Position numbers and translations under genes: made by a program. From the NCBI GenBank assembly GCA_034359265.1, contig CP136890.1, forward strand, positions 31,786,501-31,850,500: a stretch of DNA of 64,000 nucleotides. Reading direction: 5' to 3'. Of this stretch, positions 20,441 to 34,205 are shown one piece after another (position 1 is the first letter of the stretch; the number at the start of each line of letters is the position of its first letter). This stretch comes from Canna indica. Lineage: Eukaryota; Streptophyta; Magnoliopsida; Zingiberales; Cannaceae. The notes beneath the pieces were generated by a model. That model saw nothing but the letters and a program-made list of their open reading frames with translations, did not search any database and was not told the DNA's origin.

Positions 20441-23400
20441 ATCAGGTTTATTTGAAAATAAACTTTAATAAGAGATGTTGCTTGTATCAATAAAAAATAA
20501 ATAAATAAAACTAATTCTTTAATTATTAGTAGCATTAGATAAATAAATAAATAAATCTAAAAAACTATTTTCTCGAGAGAAAAAAAAAATCTAAAGAACT
20601 ATTGTTTTGCTAAAGCAAATAAAAGACTCACAACGAAGATACAGATTGATAACATGACTTAGATATCCACTATCGGGGACTCCAGTAAGAAGAGAAGCAA
20701 CATGACAAACTTAAACAAAATGACATCAGTAGGCATTTTCAAACCATTTGATAGGTATACATTTTAAGTAGATTAGGTTCTTAATTATTGGACTTATTCA
20801 TAGAGTGATGGGAATACAAATCACCTTTTTTTTTCCTTTCCTCTCTAATTACTACTTGCTATCTTAGTTTGAAAGAATGATTAATTGAACAACTCACATG
20901 GATAGTGATGATACGATTACAAATGTTGCCGATGGTGGTAACAGTGGCTCGCATGGTCCACTGACATATGATTACAGCCATGAGGCATTTGAAAGAGTTA
21001 CTGTGCATGCAGGTTGATGCGATTTCACGTGGGTTGCTAAGGCTCCTCGAGGAATAAAGTAATGCACCAATTTTAGCACTTATATTGATGTAACAAATAA
21101 GCCTTAGATGTTATAATTCAAAACTAATTACCTGCGTACACATATTTTAATCATCAAATATATAATCTGTAACTACTAAAAGACTCAAATAAATTGAAAT
21201 TAGCATATTATGTACATACCAACTCCTAACCTGCATGTATAGACTGTAACAAAGCCATCAGATAAGAATTCTCTACCCTTGCTTCTTCACCTCTAAGCAT
21301 CAACTTATAGATGTATATTTAGAGTATCAAAAAACCGATAGCATTTAGGAATTCAACAAATATTTCATAGAAACGACATACACAGGTATGCCAAAAGCTC
21401 AATATTTGTTGCTTACTATCATCTTATAGAAGTCATCATCAGCCTTCTTTCCATTTCATATCCCACGCTGACAGTAAATTCATTTAGGTGGAGACTATGG
21501 AATAAACTCCATTACATGAAAATCTCCTAATCATCTAATTAAAACAAAAAATAGTTGTGATAAATTTCTCTTTATTCAAGACATCTGGTGAGGTTCACAC
21601 AATGATTATTAAAGAAAATGGTCATTTCATGAAGAGCATGAATTACCAGATGAATATCTAGAGATTATGTATAATGTATATAAGCTTTTAAGTACCTGCA
21701 ATAGGTTCATTAATTATGGCCATGCCCGATCATGCGTGACTTTCTTTTTTTCTCTGCTAACACTTGGTTCAGTCGCTCTTGCAAAAATCAAAGCTTTTAT
21801 GTATTTCTTTACCTTCTTCTCCATTTCATGTGTTTGTTGTGTACACACTTGCTTATGACTCATTGAACAACATTGATGACGATGAATCCAACGACCCATA
21901 GAACTATTCACCACTGCTCAGCAGAGAATCAAAGATGAGCCCCGCTATGATCACATCAGCGTCCGATCATCATTGGCAACGACGAAAGAGTCACGCCCCT
22001 CATGGTGCTCTACGCATTGCCTCTCTGCATGCCCAACTCATCATCCCTACCAACAGAAGGAAGCTTCTCTAGCCACTAAAGGAGGCAAAGCCCACGAAAT
22101 TCTCCAAAAGCGTGCTTTGATGCCAGAATGAAGACTTCGGGAGCATAGTCGATGATGATGCATACAGTGAGAGTGGCCCCGGATATATTCTATTAGAGTA
22201 TTAGAGAAGAAGAGCTGCTGGCCATGGCTTAACTTTTCATACAGTGAGAGTGGCCCCGGATTTAATTGTCAAAATCAATTTTCATATTAAATTAATTTTA
22301 AATTTTATTAATGATAAATTTTATTTTCCCTTCAATTAATCATGCTTAACTTTTAAGTTTTCGAATTAAATTAATTTATATATTAAATTAATTTTGAATT
22401 TTACTAATGATGACTTTTATTTTTCATTCAATTAATAATGCTTAATTTTTTAATTATATTTAAATTAATTAGACTTAATTTTAAAGTAAATTGGATTAAT
22501 TTTTAAAATTTTAAATTCTTTTTAATTATGTATAATAAATTTCAAAATTTATTAATTATTTAAATGCATATTAATTTTAAATTTTATTAATTTAAATCTT
22601 ATTAATTAATGAAAATTAATTTATAAATTTTTATATTTTTCACATCCATTTAATTAAGCAAGATGATGGCTGACTTCAGTAATCCATATTGATATCTTCC
22701 TTCTTACATTTTCATATCATGGTGGTTGGCCCTTTATCATAAGTTGAGATATACTATTTTTGGAAAATGATCTTTGATCGATTTTCTCTTACGATGAATT
22801 TGGCTTGCAGAGGAATTTTGTAGACTCCAAATAAATATTTCTTCTCTTCTTTAAGACTTTGTAATTCTCTAGCTTGTCGCTTTCCTTAGGAAAAAATCCA
22901 CTATTTGCTATGCTTACGTTTCTATGTATGTGACCATTTTGTGGTCTTAATATATATATTTTTATTTTTGGAAAAAAAGATTTTATTTTTAATTAATTAT
23001 TATTATCTTCCAAAATTTCATATAAAACTATTTTAATTTCTTTTCAATTTAATTTCTAAATTTTAATTAATTTTAAATTTTATTAATGAATTTTATTTTT
23101 CTTCCATAATTATGCATGTTTAATTTTAATTTTTTAAATACATTTAATTAAGCATGTTTTTTATTTCAAATTAATCATGCTTAATTTTTTATAAATTTGA
23201 ATTTAATTAATTTTAAATATGAATAATTATTTATGAAATTTTGAATTTTGTTATGTCTGCTTAACTAAACCTGCTTAATTTTGAATTTTATTAATTTTTA
23301 TTTGGTTAGAATCAAATTAATTATGTCTGTTTAATTTTTAAATTGTATATATATTATATTATGCATGTTTAATTTTAAATTTTATTTTTCCCTTCGTATA

Positions 23401-24080
23401 GATGTATGATTAATTTAAAGTTTTTCAAGTCCATTAAATTAAGTAGGTTTCACTTCCAATTAAGTATTGACTTATATTCTTAAAATATAATTCTTTTATG
23501 ATATGATAATAATATGATAGCTTATTTATGAAGATCTAGGTATATAAATATTTGAATTTAATTTAAAATTTAAAATAAAAATTGATTTACAATTTAAGTT
23601 TAAAATAATTTTTTTTCAATTTTAAAAATTAGTTTTAAATTTTAATTTATATATTTTTAAATTAAAATTATGTTAGAAAATATCAAAAATATCAAAAAAG
23701 TTAATAGACTATTCTATTTATATATAATAATATATTAAAATGTAAAAAATTATTTTAAACTTTTTTATTTATAAAATCATGAATTATATAATAATATATT
23801 AAAATATAAAATTTAATTTTAAAATTTTTTATTTTTAAAATTATTCTTGCACGGTTACTTCGGCTAGTGGGATAAGAATTGGAATGGATTTTGATTTTTG
23901 AGTATTTTTTTTTTTTTAAAACTAAAGAAATAGGGAAGATATTTTTTCTTATAATTATCGGAAATACAAAAGGAGCAATTTGGTCAGAATAAACCCCTTT
24001 ATTAGTTCCAGTCAACTAGAGCGCCGAGAGGGTTTCAGGTTTTAAAGTCAAGAAGTGAGCACCTCTTCCTCTCTTCTCTC
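20441..24080. other. AT-rich intergenic region up to HGH1
   Basis: No gene recognised. 21700-22200 is less AT-rich. A CATACAGTGAGAGTGGCCCC block occurs twice (about 22161 and 22238). 22260-23860 is almost pure A/T with many AATTTTAAATT words. 24000-24081 is the presumed HGH1 promoter and leader, ending in a CT-rich stretch before the ATG. Confidence 0.45.
22161..22262. repeat. Short direct repeat pair
   Basis: CATACAGTGAGAGTGGCCCC followed by GGAT/GGATT appears at about 22161 and 22238. The 77-bp unit between may be a tandem or target-site-type duplication. Confidence 0.6.
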
Positions 24081-24081
24081 C

Positions 24082-27000
24082 ATGGCGACGGAACTCGAAG
24101 AACTCTTGGGGTTTCTCTCCTCCCCTTCTCCCCAAGTAAGTGCTCTCTCACTTCTCTTCCTTATCTTCTCTCACTTCTCTTCCTCTCTACACATTTGAGC
24201 CATTTGCCAGGTTAAAAAGGCGGCGGTCGACATCGTCCGGGGGCTCACCGGCTCCGACGAAGGCCTCGTCCCCCTCGCAGCCAACGCTGACCTTTCCCTG
24301 CCCCCGCTCGCCCGCCTCCTCCGCGACCCGCCCGATCTCTCCGCTCCTGCCGCCGAAGCCCTCATCAACCTCTCTCAGGACGCAGCCCTCTCCAAGAAGC
24401 TCGTCGCATTAGGGACGGTTCCCACGGTCATGGACGTGATCTATAAGGTCGGCGATCCAAAAGTGTCCCGCCTTCTCGTCATGCTCCTCGCCAATCTTAC
24501 CCAGATTGATGCCGGCGCCAATGCACTCCTTCAGGTTTACCTCTACTAGGTCCATCCTTTATTTTTTATTTGGAATACTCCTTCAGGTCATCTCGCATTT
24601 AATACTCTTTCTCTGAATTGTTTCAATAATATAACTAGAATGATGCGCTATTTTAACAAAAACTACTAATGTTGCCTTTCATGTTTGCATGATATTTAAC
24701 CTATAATCTATGTGCCTTATATTTATATTCTATGAGAATGTCGAAGAGAGGATTGATTGCAGGGCATCCCCTTGGTGTATCGTTTTCAGCTTTGTTAGTT
24801 TGATATAGATGGCGCTTGATATACTATAACTTCATCTGGATATAGGAACTTATCTTTTCAGATTGGAGATGATAAGATGGAGGGATTATATATTTCAAAG
24901 CTTGTCAGATCATTCTGTAGGTCATCTTCAGGAGAATCAGAAGGTACTTTGTTTCCTTATCTTATATTAGGGCAATGTGCAGATCCTTTTAAAAGTCAAA
25001 ATCTTTCTGATAGATAAGTCTGCTGCTTTTGTAAGTTGCAAATGTTGTAGGATTTTTGTGATTGTTCCAAATTGTATGGATCTTATGTTGTCATGATATT
25101 CAGATGTCAATTATTAAAATTGCAACTTTTACAGGTCCGGTGTTCCTCGTGACTTTACAATAATTATGATGTTAGAAGTAAAATTCCCTATCTATTCATT
25201 AGTAAGTTCTCCCCCAAATATATAAGGGGAAAGAAATAAAGAGAATAGTCCAAGATACAACTAAGTTAACCTACACCAACAAGAGATATATACAAATAAC
25301 TCTAACACTCTTCCTCAATTTGGAGCATAGATATTAATTATGCCTAGATAGTTGTCTCTAGTAAATCCAAGTGCTTTAGTAAATATGCTAGCAGTTTGTT
25401 TCTAGAAGGGTGTGAGGAGTGACAATTTTTTTGGAAAGAACAACATTGCGGATGAAATGACAATCAACCTCTATGCTTGGTTCTTTCATAAAACATTGGA
25501 TTATTTGGAATATAGATGATAGACTAATTGTTAGAATGCGTCTCCATAGGCTCAATAGAAGAAGTTTCGAAACTTCCTGTAGGGTTTTGATCCATATCAT
25601 TTCACATTTTCAAAAGTAGTCTGTCTCATTGCCCTATACTCTGCTTCAACACTAGAGTGAGCAATATGATACACTAGTGTGTGTCAACACCTTACCTTTG
25701 TTTTTTCAAGTAACGAGGTCTTGTTCAACATAAGTGCAAAAGCCAAAAGTGAGCACGCTATCATTGATAGAAGCTGCATAAACCACATAAGAAGTTGCGC
25801 AAGGTTGCTCAATGTAAAGAGTCTTAGAAAGATCACCGTAGAGACATTCTTGATATTCGTCTGATGCATTTGTCCATCCTATATTCATTGGCACAGAAAT
25901 AAGAATCCACACAAAGTTTGGTCAAGCTCAAAGTAGTTAACCCCCTACTCCTACGTGTATCTTTTGCAACCAACCGGGCTAGGCGGTATAGGCCCGGCCT
26001 GGCCCGATAGCCCAATAAGAAAATTATTGAGTATAAAAAATATCAGGCTATCAGGCCCGAATTAGACCAATATGGGCCCGAAATGGCCCGATAGCCCGGT
26101 TCAAATGACACGATTCGGGCCCGATAGCACGATTTTGATTTGTTGTTATCGTGCTAACGGATGGGGCTAGCCTGTTTACTAGTCGTGTCGTGCCGGGCCG
26201 GGGGTTCCGGGCCCGAAATTTTATTGGGCCGGGCCGGCACGATTTTTGTTCGGGCCGGGCCAGCCCGACCCAATATCTTTGGCCCAACATGAATTGCCAG
26301 GCCTAGTGGAAAGTATGGTATCTACTCCAGAAGGTAACATCGACAGATGTAGAAAGACATCTGACAGCTGGGTCATAACACTTGTACCATTTTGTAGGTG
26401 CGAGAGTATCGAGTAAAGATACTTCTAATAGTTTATGGAGATAGCTTGTTATGACCAGGTCCAAGAGAATGGATAAAACATACACAACCGATGATTTTAG
26501 GAGAGCGGTGGTTGAGTAGGGTGGAGAATACGAGCAACATCAAGGAGATGCACGTGCCGCAATTCTTCTATTGTGTTAAGAGGTGTAAGGACAAAATGTT
26601 TCATGAATAATTCTATGAAATCACAAAAGGAGAGTAGGAGACAAAGTTTGACGGTATTTTTTAGCTTTGTGAGTGTGCAAATTTTTAATAGGAACACCAA
26701 ATTGAGTTTTTTATAAGAATAATTTTTTTTGATTGCATGAAATACTTATGACTGATTGCATGAAATACTTATGACTGACACTTTAATAGATAAACTCAAA
26801 TCATACGAGTGTGGTCATCAATAAAGATAACAAAATATATGTATCCCAAGTGACTGACTACAGGATTGGGACTCCAAATGTTAGAATAAACAAGAACAAA
26901 CGGTAACTTACTACGACTATAGCTGCGTAGGAAAGACATGATAATGTCTCTCAAACTAACAAGCTTCACATTGGAAAGAGAAAGAAGTCATGGACTCAGA

Positions 27001-27478
27001 AAGAAAACACTTGAGCTTATCAAATGATGGATGACCAAACGACAATGCCACAAGTACAATGTGGTGGAGAGATGAGTAGTAACAAGAGAGGTAGAGAGCA
27101 CATATATCCTTCCAAATGCAGTTTCTCCACTGACCGTCCTTGTTTTTAGATCTTGGATAACATAGTGAGATGAATAAAAAGTTACACAACATTTAAGACT
27201 TTTGATAAGTTGACTAATGGAAAGAAAATTTACAAGAAATTTGGATAAATAAAAGACTCCATTAAGATTAAGGTCATTAGAGGTTCTAACAAATCCTAAA
27301 CCATGAACAGGTGAAGAGGAGCAACCAGCAAGGAAAACATGTGATAGATTAGTGGTTGAGTATACGATGGAGAAGCAGTGTTATTAATGGCGGATGGCGG
27401 CTCATGGAGGAAAGCCAAAAATCTGCCATACAGATATGGCGGATGGCGTTGCGGCCAATGGCGGAAGCATGGCGGCCG

Positions 27479-27534
<56 letters not shown>

Positions 27535-30500
27535 TAACTACAACTAAGCAGTAAGCATATATCAAGAACAATAAAATTAGAAATATGATAGGAAATAAAA
27601 TTCATCAAATGTAACATAAATACATAATTAGGCAAGATCACAAGATCACAAGATCACAAGATCACAAGAGTCACAAGTCACAAGTCCATACATACGATCA
27701 CTAGAAAATTAACCATAACAAGTTTTTGCAAATTAGACAATAGTCAAAAGCACAAGAATAAATTAACCACATGCAACTAGTTGTCACCCTCCTCCCCAAT
27801 GTAATCATCATTCTCATTGTCATCTAGTGAGGCATATCCCTCTTCTTCCTCTCCTTCCGTTTCCTCAAAATTAATTTCTTCTTCTTTCTCCAATTCCTCA
27901 AGGTCTTCAAATTCCAATTCATCTTCGTTGACTACTATCTCTTTTCCTTTTATGGAAGTTTTTGAAGTTGTTGAAGTTGCACCACTTGAAGGCTCCTTCC
28001 TTTTTCTTGCTTGTTGCCTAGTATACGTTCTAAGCTCTCCCGCCCCGGATGCCCTATAAACAGTTTCCCAATTTAAAGTATCATCTTCAAAAACCAACTC
28101 ATTTCCAGCATCATCAGTGTTATCATCTTCCATCTCTCCAACTAGCCACTCATTACACTCATCAATATCATTGAGTGAGATAGGGTCAATTTCATCCCTA
28201 ACATTATATCTTTGCTTGAGTGCTTGGTTATATTTCACAAAAACCAAGTCATGCAACCTTTTATGCTCAAGCCTATTTCTCTTCTTAGAATGGATCTGTA
28301 ACATCAAGTAAAGAGTTAACAAAACTTACTATAACAAAGTAATAGACTAAAACAAATAAAAAAAATGATAATTACTTGCTCAAACACACTCCAATTACGT
28401 TCACATCCAGAAGCACTACACGTCAAACTCAAAATCCTGATAGCTAATTGTTGCAAATTTGGAGCTGAATGTCCATACATTCGCCACCATTGAGCTACAA
28501 AACCAAAGATAACTCTATAAGCATTAAGGCATTAAGCAAATGTCTTAAAATTTAAAAGTTAGAAGACTATAATTTGTATTCTTCTCACCGGGTGCAAGGG
28601 TATTTCTTTGTGATATTGCAAAGTCCGTACCAAAGAGACCACCACTGGCCTTATAAATTGGCAGCTCAATTAGTATCTTTTGTTGCACCTCCCGACTTGG
28701 CACCAACCTCTTGATGCATTCATACAACCCAACCTCCAAATCAAACTCCAAGAGAGGGTTGGCATAATAGAATTCTGGGTTCAAAAAATGACCAACTGCA
28801 TGTAAAGGGCGATGAAGTTGGCAATTCCACCTATTATCAATGATTACAAACACCTCATTGTATTTGCTTTCATTGTTGTTGAAAGACTTCATAATGGCTT
28901 CTTTTGCCTTGTCCATTGCTTCATAAATATAACCCATAGCCGGTTTTCTCTCACCATCAGCAAGTCGAAGCACTCGAACAAGAGGAGCCATAACTTTTAA
29001 TGTATACACCACATGATTCCAAAAAGAAGGCATAAGCACAATTTTTATTGCTTGCTTCCCCTTAACCTCTTTAGACAACTTGTTTCTTGTCCACTCATTG
29101 GAAGTAAACATTCTTCTAATATTTGTTTTCTCTCGATGAAGTCTTTCCAATGATAAAAAGGAGGTCGCAAATCGAGTGACTGCATGTCTTACCAATTCTC
29201 TCTTGTTTGTGAAGTGTCTCAACAAACTCAATGTACTTGAGTGGCTGTAGATGAAGCCAACAAAAATTATTGCCCTTTGAATTGTCTTCTTTATTGAAGG
29301 AATCTTTCCAATGTCTTCAAGCATTAAATCCACGCAATGAGCTGCACAAGGAGTCCAATAAAGATGCGGTCTTTTTTTCTTCCAACATCTTACCTGCTAG
29401 GACATAATTGCTTCCATTATCTGTTATTACTTGAACAACTTTGTCTTCTCCAATTTCCTCCACAAGAGAATCAAGGAACTCAAACAATTTTTCACCGGTT
29501 TTCACAAATTTAGATCCATCAATAGATCTAACAAACATTGTTCCGGCGGGAGAGTTCACCAAAAAATTTATCAAGCATCTTTGCTTCCTATCAGTCCATG
29601 CATCTGACATAAGTGAACATCCATGTTTGTCCCAATGCTCCTTATGGCCCTTCAACAAGCTTTGGGTGTACTTCATCTCCTTCTTGAGAAGTGGAACTCG
29701 TATCTCATGATAGCTTGGAGCTCGCAAATTTGGCCCAAAGCTTGAAATGGCTGCAAGCATATCATGAAAGCTCTTCAATTTGATGCAATTAAATGACAAT
29801 CCAGCTTGGTACCAAAACCGAGCTATATATTGATGGACCCTAGCTGTTGTTTCTTTGTCACATGTCTCTCTTATACTTGTTTGCCTCAACCTTTCCTTTT
29901 TCCTCTTCTCAATGGCAGTTTCAGGTTTTCTACAAAACAAGTCTATCGGGCCTTTCAATTTCTTACTCCCACTAGCGTGACTAGCCTTAGCAACAACTTC
30001 TCCAAATCCCTCATTAATTTCTCTTTCACTTTCACTATCACCATAGCCCAAATTTTCAAGATCGATGTTTCTAGCACTTGCAATTTCTGCACTCTCTTGC
30101 TTCTTTTTCCCTCTTAGAAGATCCCACAATTCTTCTCTTACTTCCTTTGGACATTTAGTACATGCAGAAACATTGCCCTTCTTTCCCATCACGTGCTGCT
30201 TGGCTCTTGTGATCCCTCCCCTTGTAATTTTCCCACAAAAATTGCAGACAATGGTATTGGTATCATTTTCATCTAAAGAGTGGCAATATTTCCAACCTGG
30301 ATCTGTCCTTGAAGCAGCCCTTGAGCCTTGTGAAGATCCTTGGCTTGCCATTGTTTTGATTTGTAAATCCTACAAATTTAAACATCAACATTTTCAGAAA
30401 TTTAAAAAAAGTTGAATGAGAAGTTCTCATTCAAATGATCAAATGAAAATTGAAATGAATGAAACAGGAAAAAAAAAACATAAAGAGAAAACTGAACTGA

Positions 30501-33500
30501 AATGATCAAATGATCAAATGAAAGAAAAAAAAGGAGAAAAAATATACTTTCTGAAGTAAAAAAAAGAATGAACAAACAGATTAATAGAAGTAAAAAAATA
30601 GAAGTGAAAAAATGAAAAAAAAGAAACAAAAACCGAATAGAGACATTAAAAAACGTAAAGAAAAGAAGTATGAAAGAAAAAGAAAAAAAAACTGAACAGA
30701 AGTAAAAAAAAAAGAGCAGCAAATAAGAAAGAAACAAGAAAAAAAAAGAAGTAAAGAAAAAAAAATCGAAAAGAAACAGGCAAAACAAGAAAACAGAATA
30801 GAAAATGGAAAAAAAAGGAAAACAAGAAAACAAAAACAGGAAAAAAGAAAAGAAAACAGAAATAAAATCGAAAGAAGCTGGAAAAACAAGAAATAACCTA
30901 AAAAAATAAGAAAACAGAATAGAAAATGAAGAAGAGAAGTGAATGGGAGAGAAATACCTTAAAAAACAGTGAAAAATGCTATTTTTCCGCCGGAATTCCT
31001 CGCCGGAGCTGGTCGCCGGATTTCGTCGCCAGAGTGGAGCAGCTGGTGGTGGAGAACTTTTCAAATGGGAGCAAGCAGCAGCCGCCAGCTTAGATTACTA
31101 GGGTTTTAATTTTAAAACTTCTTACATAATTACAAAAACACCCTTAGTTTTTTTTTTTTTTTAAAAAAAACAGGATGTGGCGCCATTTCCGCCATGGCGC
31201 CATGGCGGAAAGTGGGCGCCACAGACCGCCTGGCAGAAACCGCAACAAAGCGGTTTATGCATGACGGATTTGTCAAAATCCGCCACGCCATGGCGCCATG
31301 GCGGCTATTTGACGATACTGTGGAGAAGAGCTTGTTGTTACCTGACATGTGATTAGAGGTTGTACGGTCAAATCCAGGACATACTAGAAGAGGCAGTGGC
31401 TCCAATCCCAAGAGTGAAAGACATGGCAGTAGTAGAGAAGAACTCATCTGTAAGAGTCTCTCATATTCAGCCTTAGATATTGTCATGGAATATGTGCTAG
31501 GGTTTTCAACAGACTAAGTGGCTGGTGAGGAAGTGGCAGCCTCTTGAAGTGGCGGTCGACCAAATTTTTGTCAGCACTCAGCAGCGTTTAGAAGGATGAT
31601 TTGTGCAACTGCAATGAGTACAAGGAGGATGGATTCCTCACATGACCAAAGGCCACAATTCTTTCCACCACCACGACCTCTACCCTTATTTGAGATTTTT
31701 TTTGTCATCCTCCAGAAATTCTACCAGGAGATGGAATTGAGCTTTGCATGTAGTGCAGTGAGAGAATGCAAATTCTTCTTGTAAACAAGGATTATGAATA
31801 AAGAAAACTGCATCATCAATAATCCACAAGGTTTCTTGCGAGTATCCAACATACTTTTGGCAGTGGGGGTGAAAGACAATTATTGAGGCAATTTGAGTCT
31901 CTAGAGCATCACAATCATTTGTCTCCCATGCAATATATTCTTCGATGTTCGCTGCATCAGGTAGCTCACTATCAAGGTATTTAGTCTTTCCTTAAGACCC
32001 ATATAGGAGATGGACATATGGAGGAAGGGAGAGGAGATATTATCAATCATGGAAAAATCGATAGAGAAAAAGCCGGCTATCGGAGTCGAACCGATGACCA
32101 TCGCATTACAAATGCAATGCTCTAACCTCTGAGCTAAGCAGGCTCACATAACATAACAGAAATAGTATATAGGAATTGAGGAAACTACCCGATTTTAGCT
32201 ATTAGTTGATCTTAGCTATTCATTTAAATTTAATATTAACTATATTAAATTAAATATGAACTATATATAGTTCATAGTTCTATACTATAGTTCTAAAATA
32301 ACAGTTCTAAAATAACTATATATAACATATAACTATAATGTATAAAATGTATAACAATGTAGAACATAATGTATTAATATAAATTAAATGTATTAATATA
32401 TTTGTTTGCATTTATTTATATTTATAAAATAAAAAAACATTTATTTATAAAATTTTATTATTATTATATTATATAAAAATATAAAATAAAAAATGGAATT
32501 CAATTTCATTTAATTCATTATTATTTAATTTATTATATTATAATTATTTAATTGACTAGAGGAGGTAGTTTGCACCATTGAGTTTTTATGGAGGTGCAGA
32601 GAGATTATCTTGGGATCACCCATGGAGCAAGAAGTAGCCATCCAATAGTAGAGTTTGTGAGTGGAGAAAAGCTCCCATGGAGGAGAGAGTTACACTGTCA
32701 AGAGGAAGGTTTCTCCCCTAAAAAGAGAAGGAAATAGAACAGCGCTAAGCACTGCTGCCCTAAAAGAAATAGGAGTGGACTTCGACTTGTGGCCGAGTTC
32801 CTTGCACTTAAGAAGCATTGACGAAGACCGTAGATGCTACCCTGTTGCACGAGAAGGCACCAGTTGAGGCTGTCCTAAGAGAATAAAGAGAATACAATAG
32901 TTTGAGAAACAACTTAAGTTAACCTACAGATAAAATACAGATAACTCTAACAATGAGAATTAGAAAATAATTCTGAATTCTCCATCATAGAAATATAAAG
33001 ATTGCTTGACCAGTATGGAAGTTGTAATGCTGACTTATGAATTTAAATCATGTTATCTCATAAATTTGAAGTTTTTGTTTTACCTTTTATGTATTGCATT
33101 ATGTACATCTTCAGTAAGTAGCTTTCTTGCTGGGTCATTGGATACTTTTATTTATGCCATTCCTGCTGCAAATCAAAATTACAACATACTAATTTTACCC
33201 TGTTTCTAGTGCAGAAGACACCTTTGAACATGTTGCTTCAATACTTGTAAATATATCAAAGATGGAGACTGGAAGAAAAATTCTTTTGGAATCTAAACGA
33301 GGTCTTCTTAAGCAGGCCATCCATCAATTTGATTCTACAAATCCACTGAGAAAGAAAGGGGTATCATTGATAATTTGTTGTATTTTTATGAATATTATTT
33401 TTTATTTTTTGTATTATGCTTAATTTCTGTGAATAAATTAGCATTAGGCCCATGATAGATATTGTATGCAACAAACTTCCCGAAAATAGCTGTGGTTTCC

Positions 33501-34169
33501 CAAATATTTCAGTTGTGCCTATCTTGGCTAAACTATATCCGTTTTGCATACTTGTTTATAACCTTTCTTCTAATTCACATGGAATAACTATTTTGGTACT
33601 TCACATTTGAGGTTTTAGTAGTTAGTCTTTTTGTGACATATCAACATCTGCAGTCCAAGTTCCAAGATAAGAACTACTGAAATGACATGTATATCTTCCT
33701 TGATTTTCTCCACACCACTCAAAGAACAGATTGTGCTACAAATTCATTCATTGTGTTTTCAATTAGTACTAGCAAATGTGAACTCATTTTTAGTTTTTAT
33801 GCAAATTCTCCACACCACTCAAGGAACATGTCTTCTGCAACTTTTTTTTCCTAGGATTAGTCAAGTTTTTGGCTTGTCATATGACATGGGTTTTTATTCA
33901 TTGCATATTTCCAACATCTTTATCACAATATCATACATTGTGACCTATGCTGATGTTTGTCAATTTGCTTTTTAATTTTAGTTAGGGTAAATTACATTCA
34001 AGGTTCCTTGTGGCCTAATTTTTCAAAAATTACACTTGAAGATCTTTTGAGTTTGTAATATTTTAAGGCCCCCCAATCAACTCTCCATCCAAATTTTTGT
34101 TAAGATGCTCATGCGGCAAGCTCACATAACAAGAAATATTAATTCTTTTCTTCCTTCGTCAGCCTTCCC

Positions 34170-34205
<36 letters not shown>

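Larger units (their letters stand above)
27376..31320 (-). mobile_element. hAT transposon (Ac-like), nearly complete
   Basis: The left end is CAGTGTTATTAATGGCGG. The right end on the minus strand is CAGTATCGTCAAATAGCCGC. Perfect 8-bp target duplications TGGAGAAG lie at 27368-27375 and 31321-31328. Subterminal GGCGG/CCGCC and ATGGCGCCATGGCG words occur at both ends. It encodes a three-exon transposase on the minus strand (27777-30351). It lies inside the Copia coding region, which resumes on the other side. Confidence 0.9.
25170..32952 (-). mobile_element. Ty1-copia retrotransposon remnant in HGH1 intron 3
   Basis: Minus strand. The 3' LTR is 25170-25307 (TGTTAGAAG...AACTCTAACA on +), with a purine tract just inside it. 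A truncated 5' LTR is at about 32880-32952 with the same AACTCTAACA end. Coding debris in order, from high to low coordinates: gag/protease at 31850-31330 (DHMTGN-like) and 27375-27240; the GAG-pre-integrase zinc region and integrase at 27200-26500 (LWHCRL, CEACQLERH, FVIFIDDHTRM); the integrase C-terminus at 26490-26300 (YKCYDP); and RNase H at 25915-25390 (SSVEAEYRAM, EVDCHFIRN). The reverse transcriptase is missing. Interrupted by a hAT (27376-31320), a chloroplast insert and a repeat at 25965-26310. Confidence 0.8.

Noticed and set aside
27481..27536. Tyr/Ile-rich ORFs over a TA/CA tract
   Set aside because: Products of a dinucleotide repeat.
30402..31064. 220-codon Phe-rich minus-strand ORF
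   Set aside because: It is the complement of an A-rich low-complexity tract in the hAT 5' region. Composition explains it.
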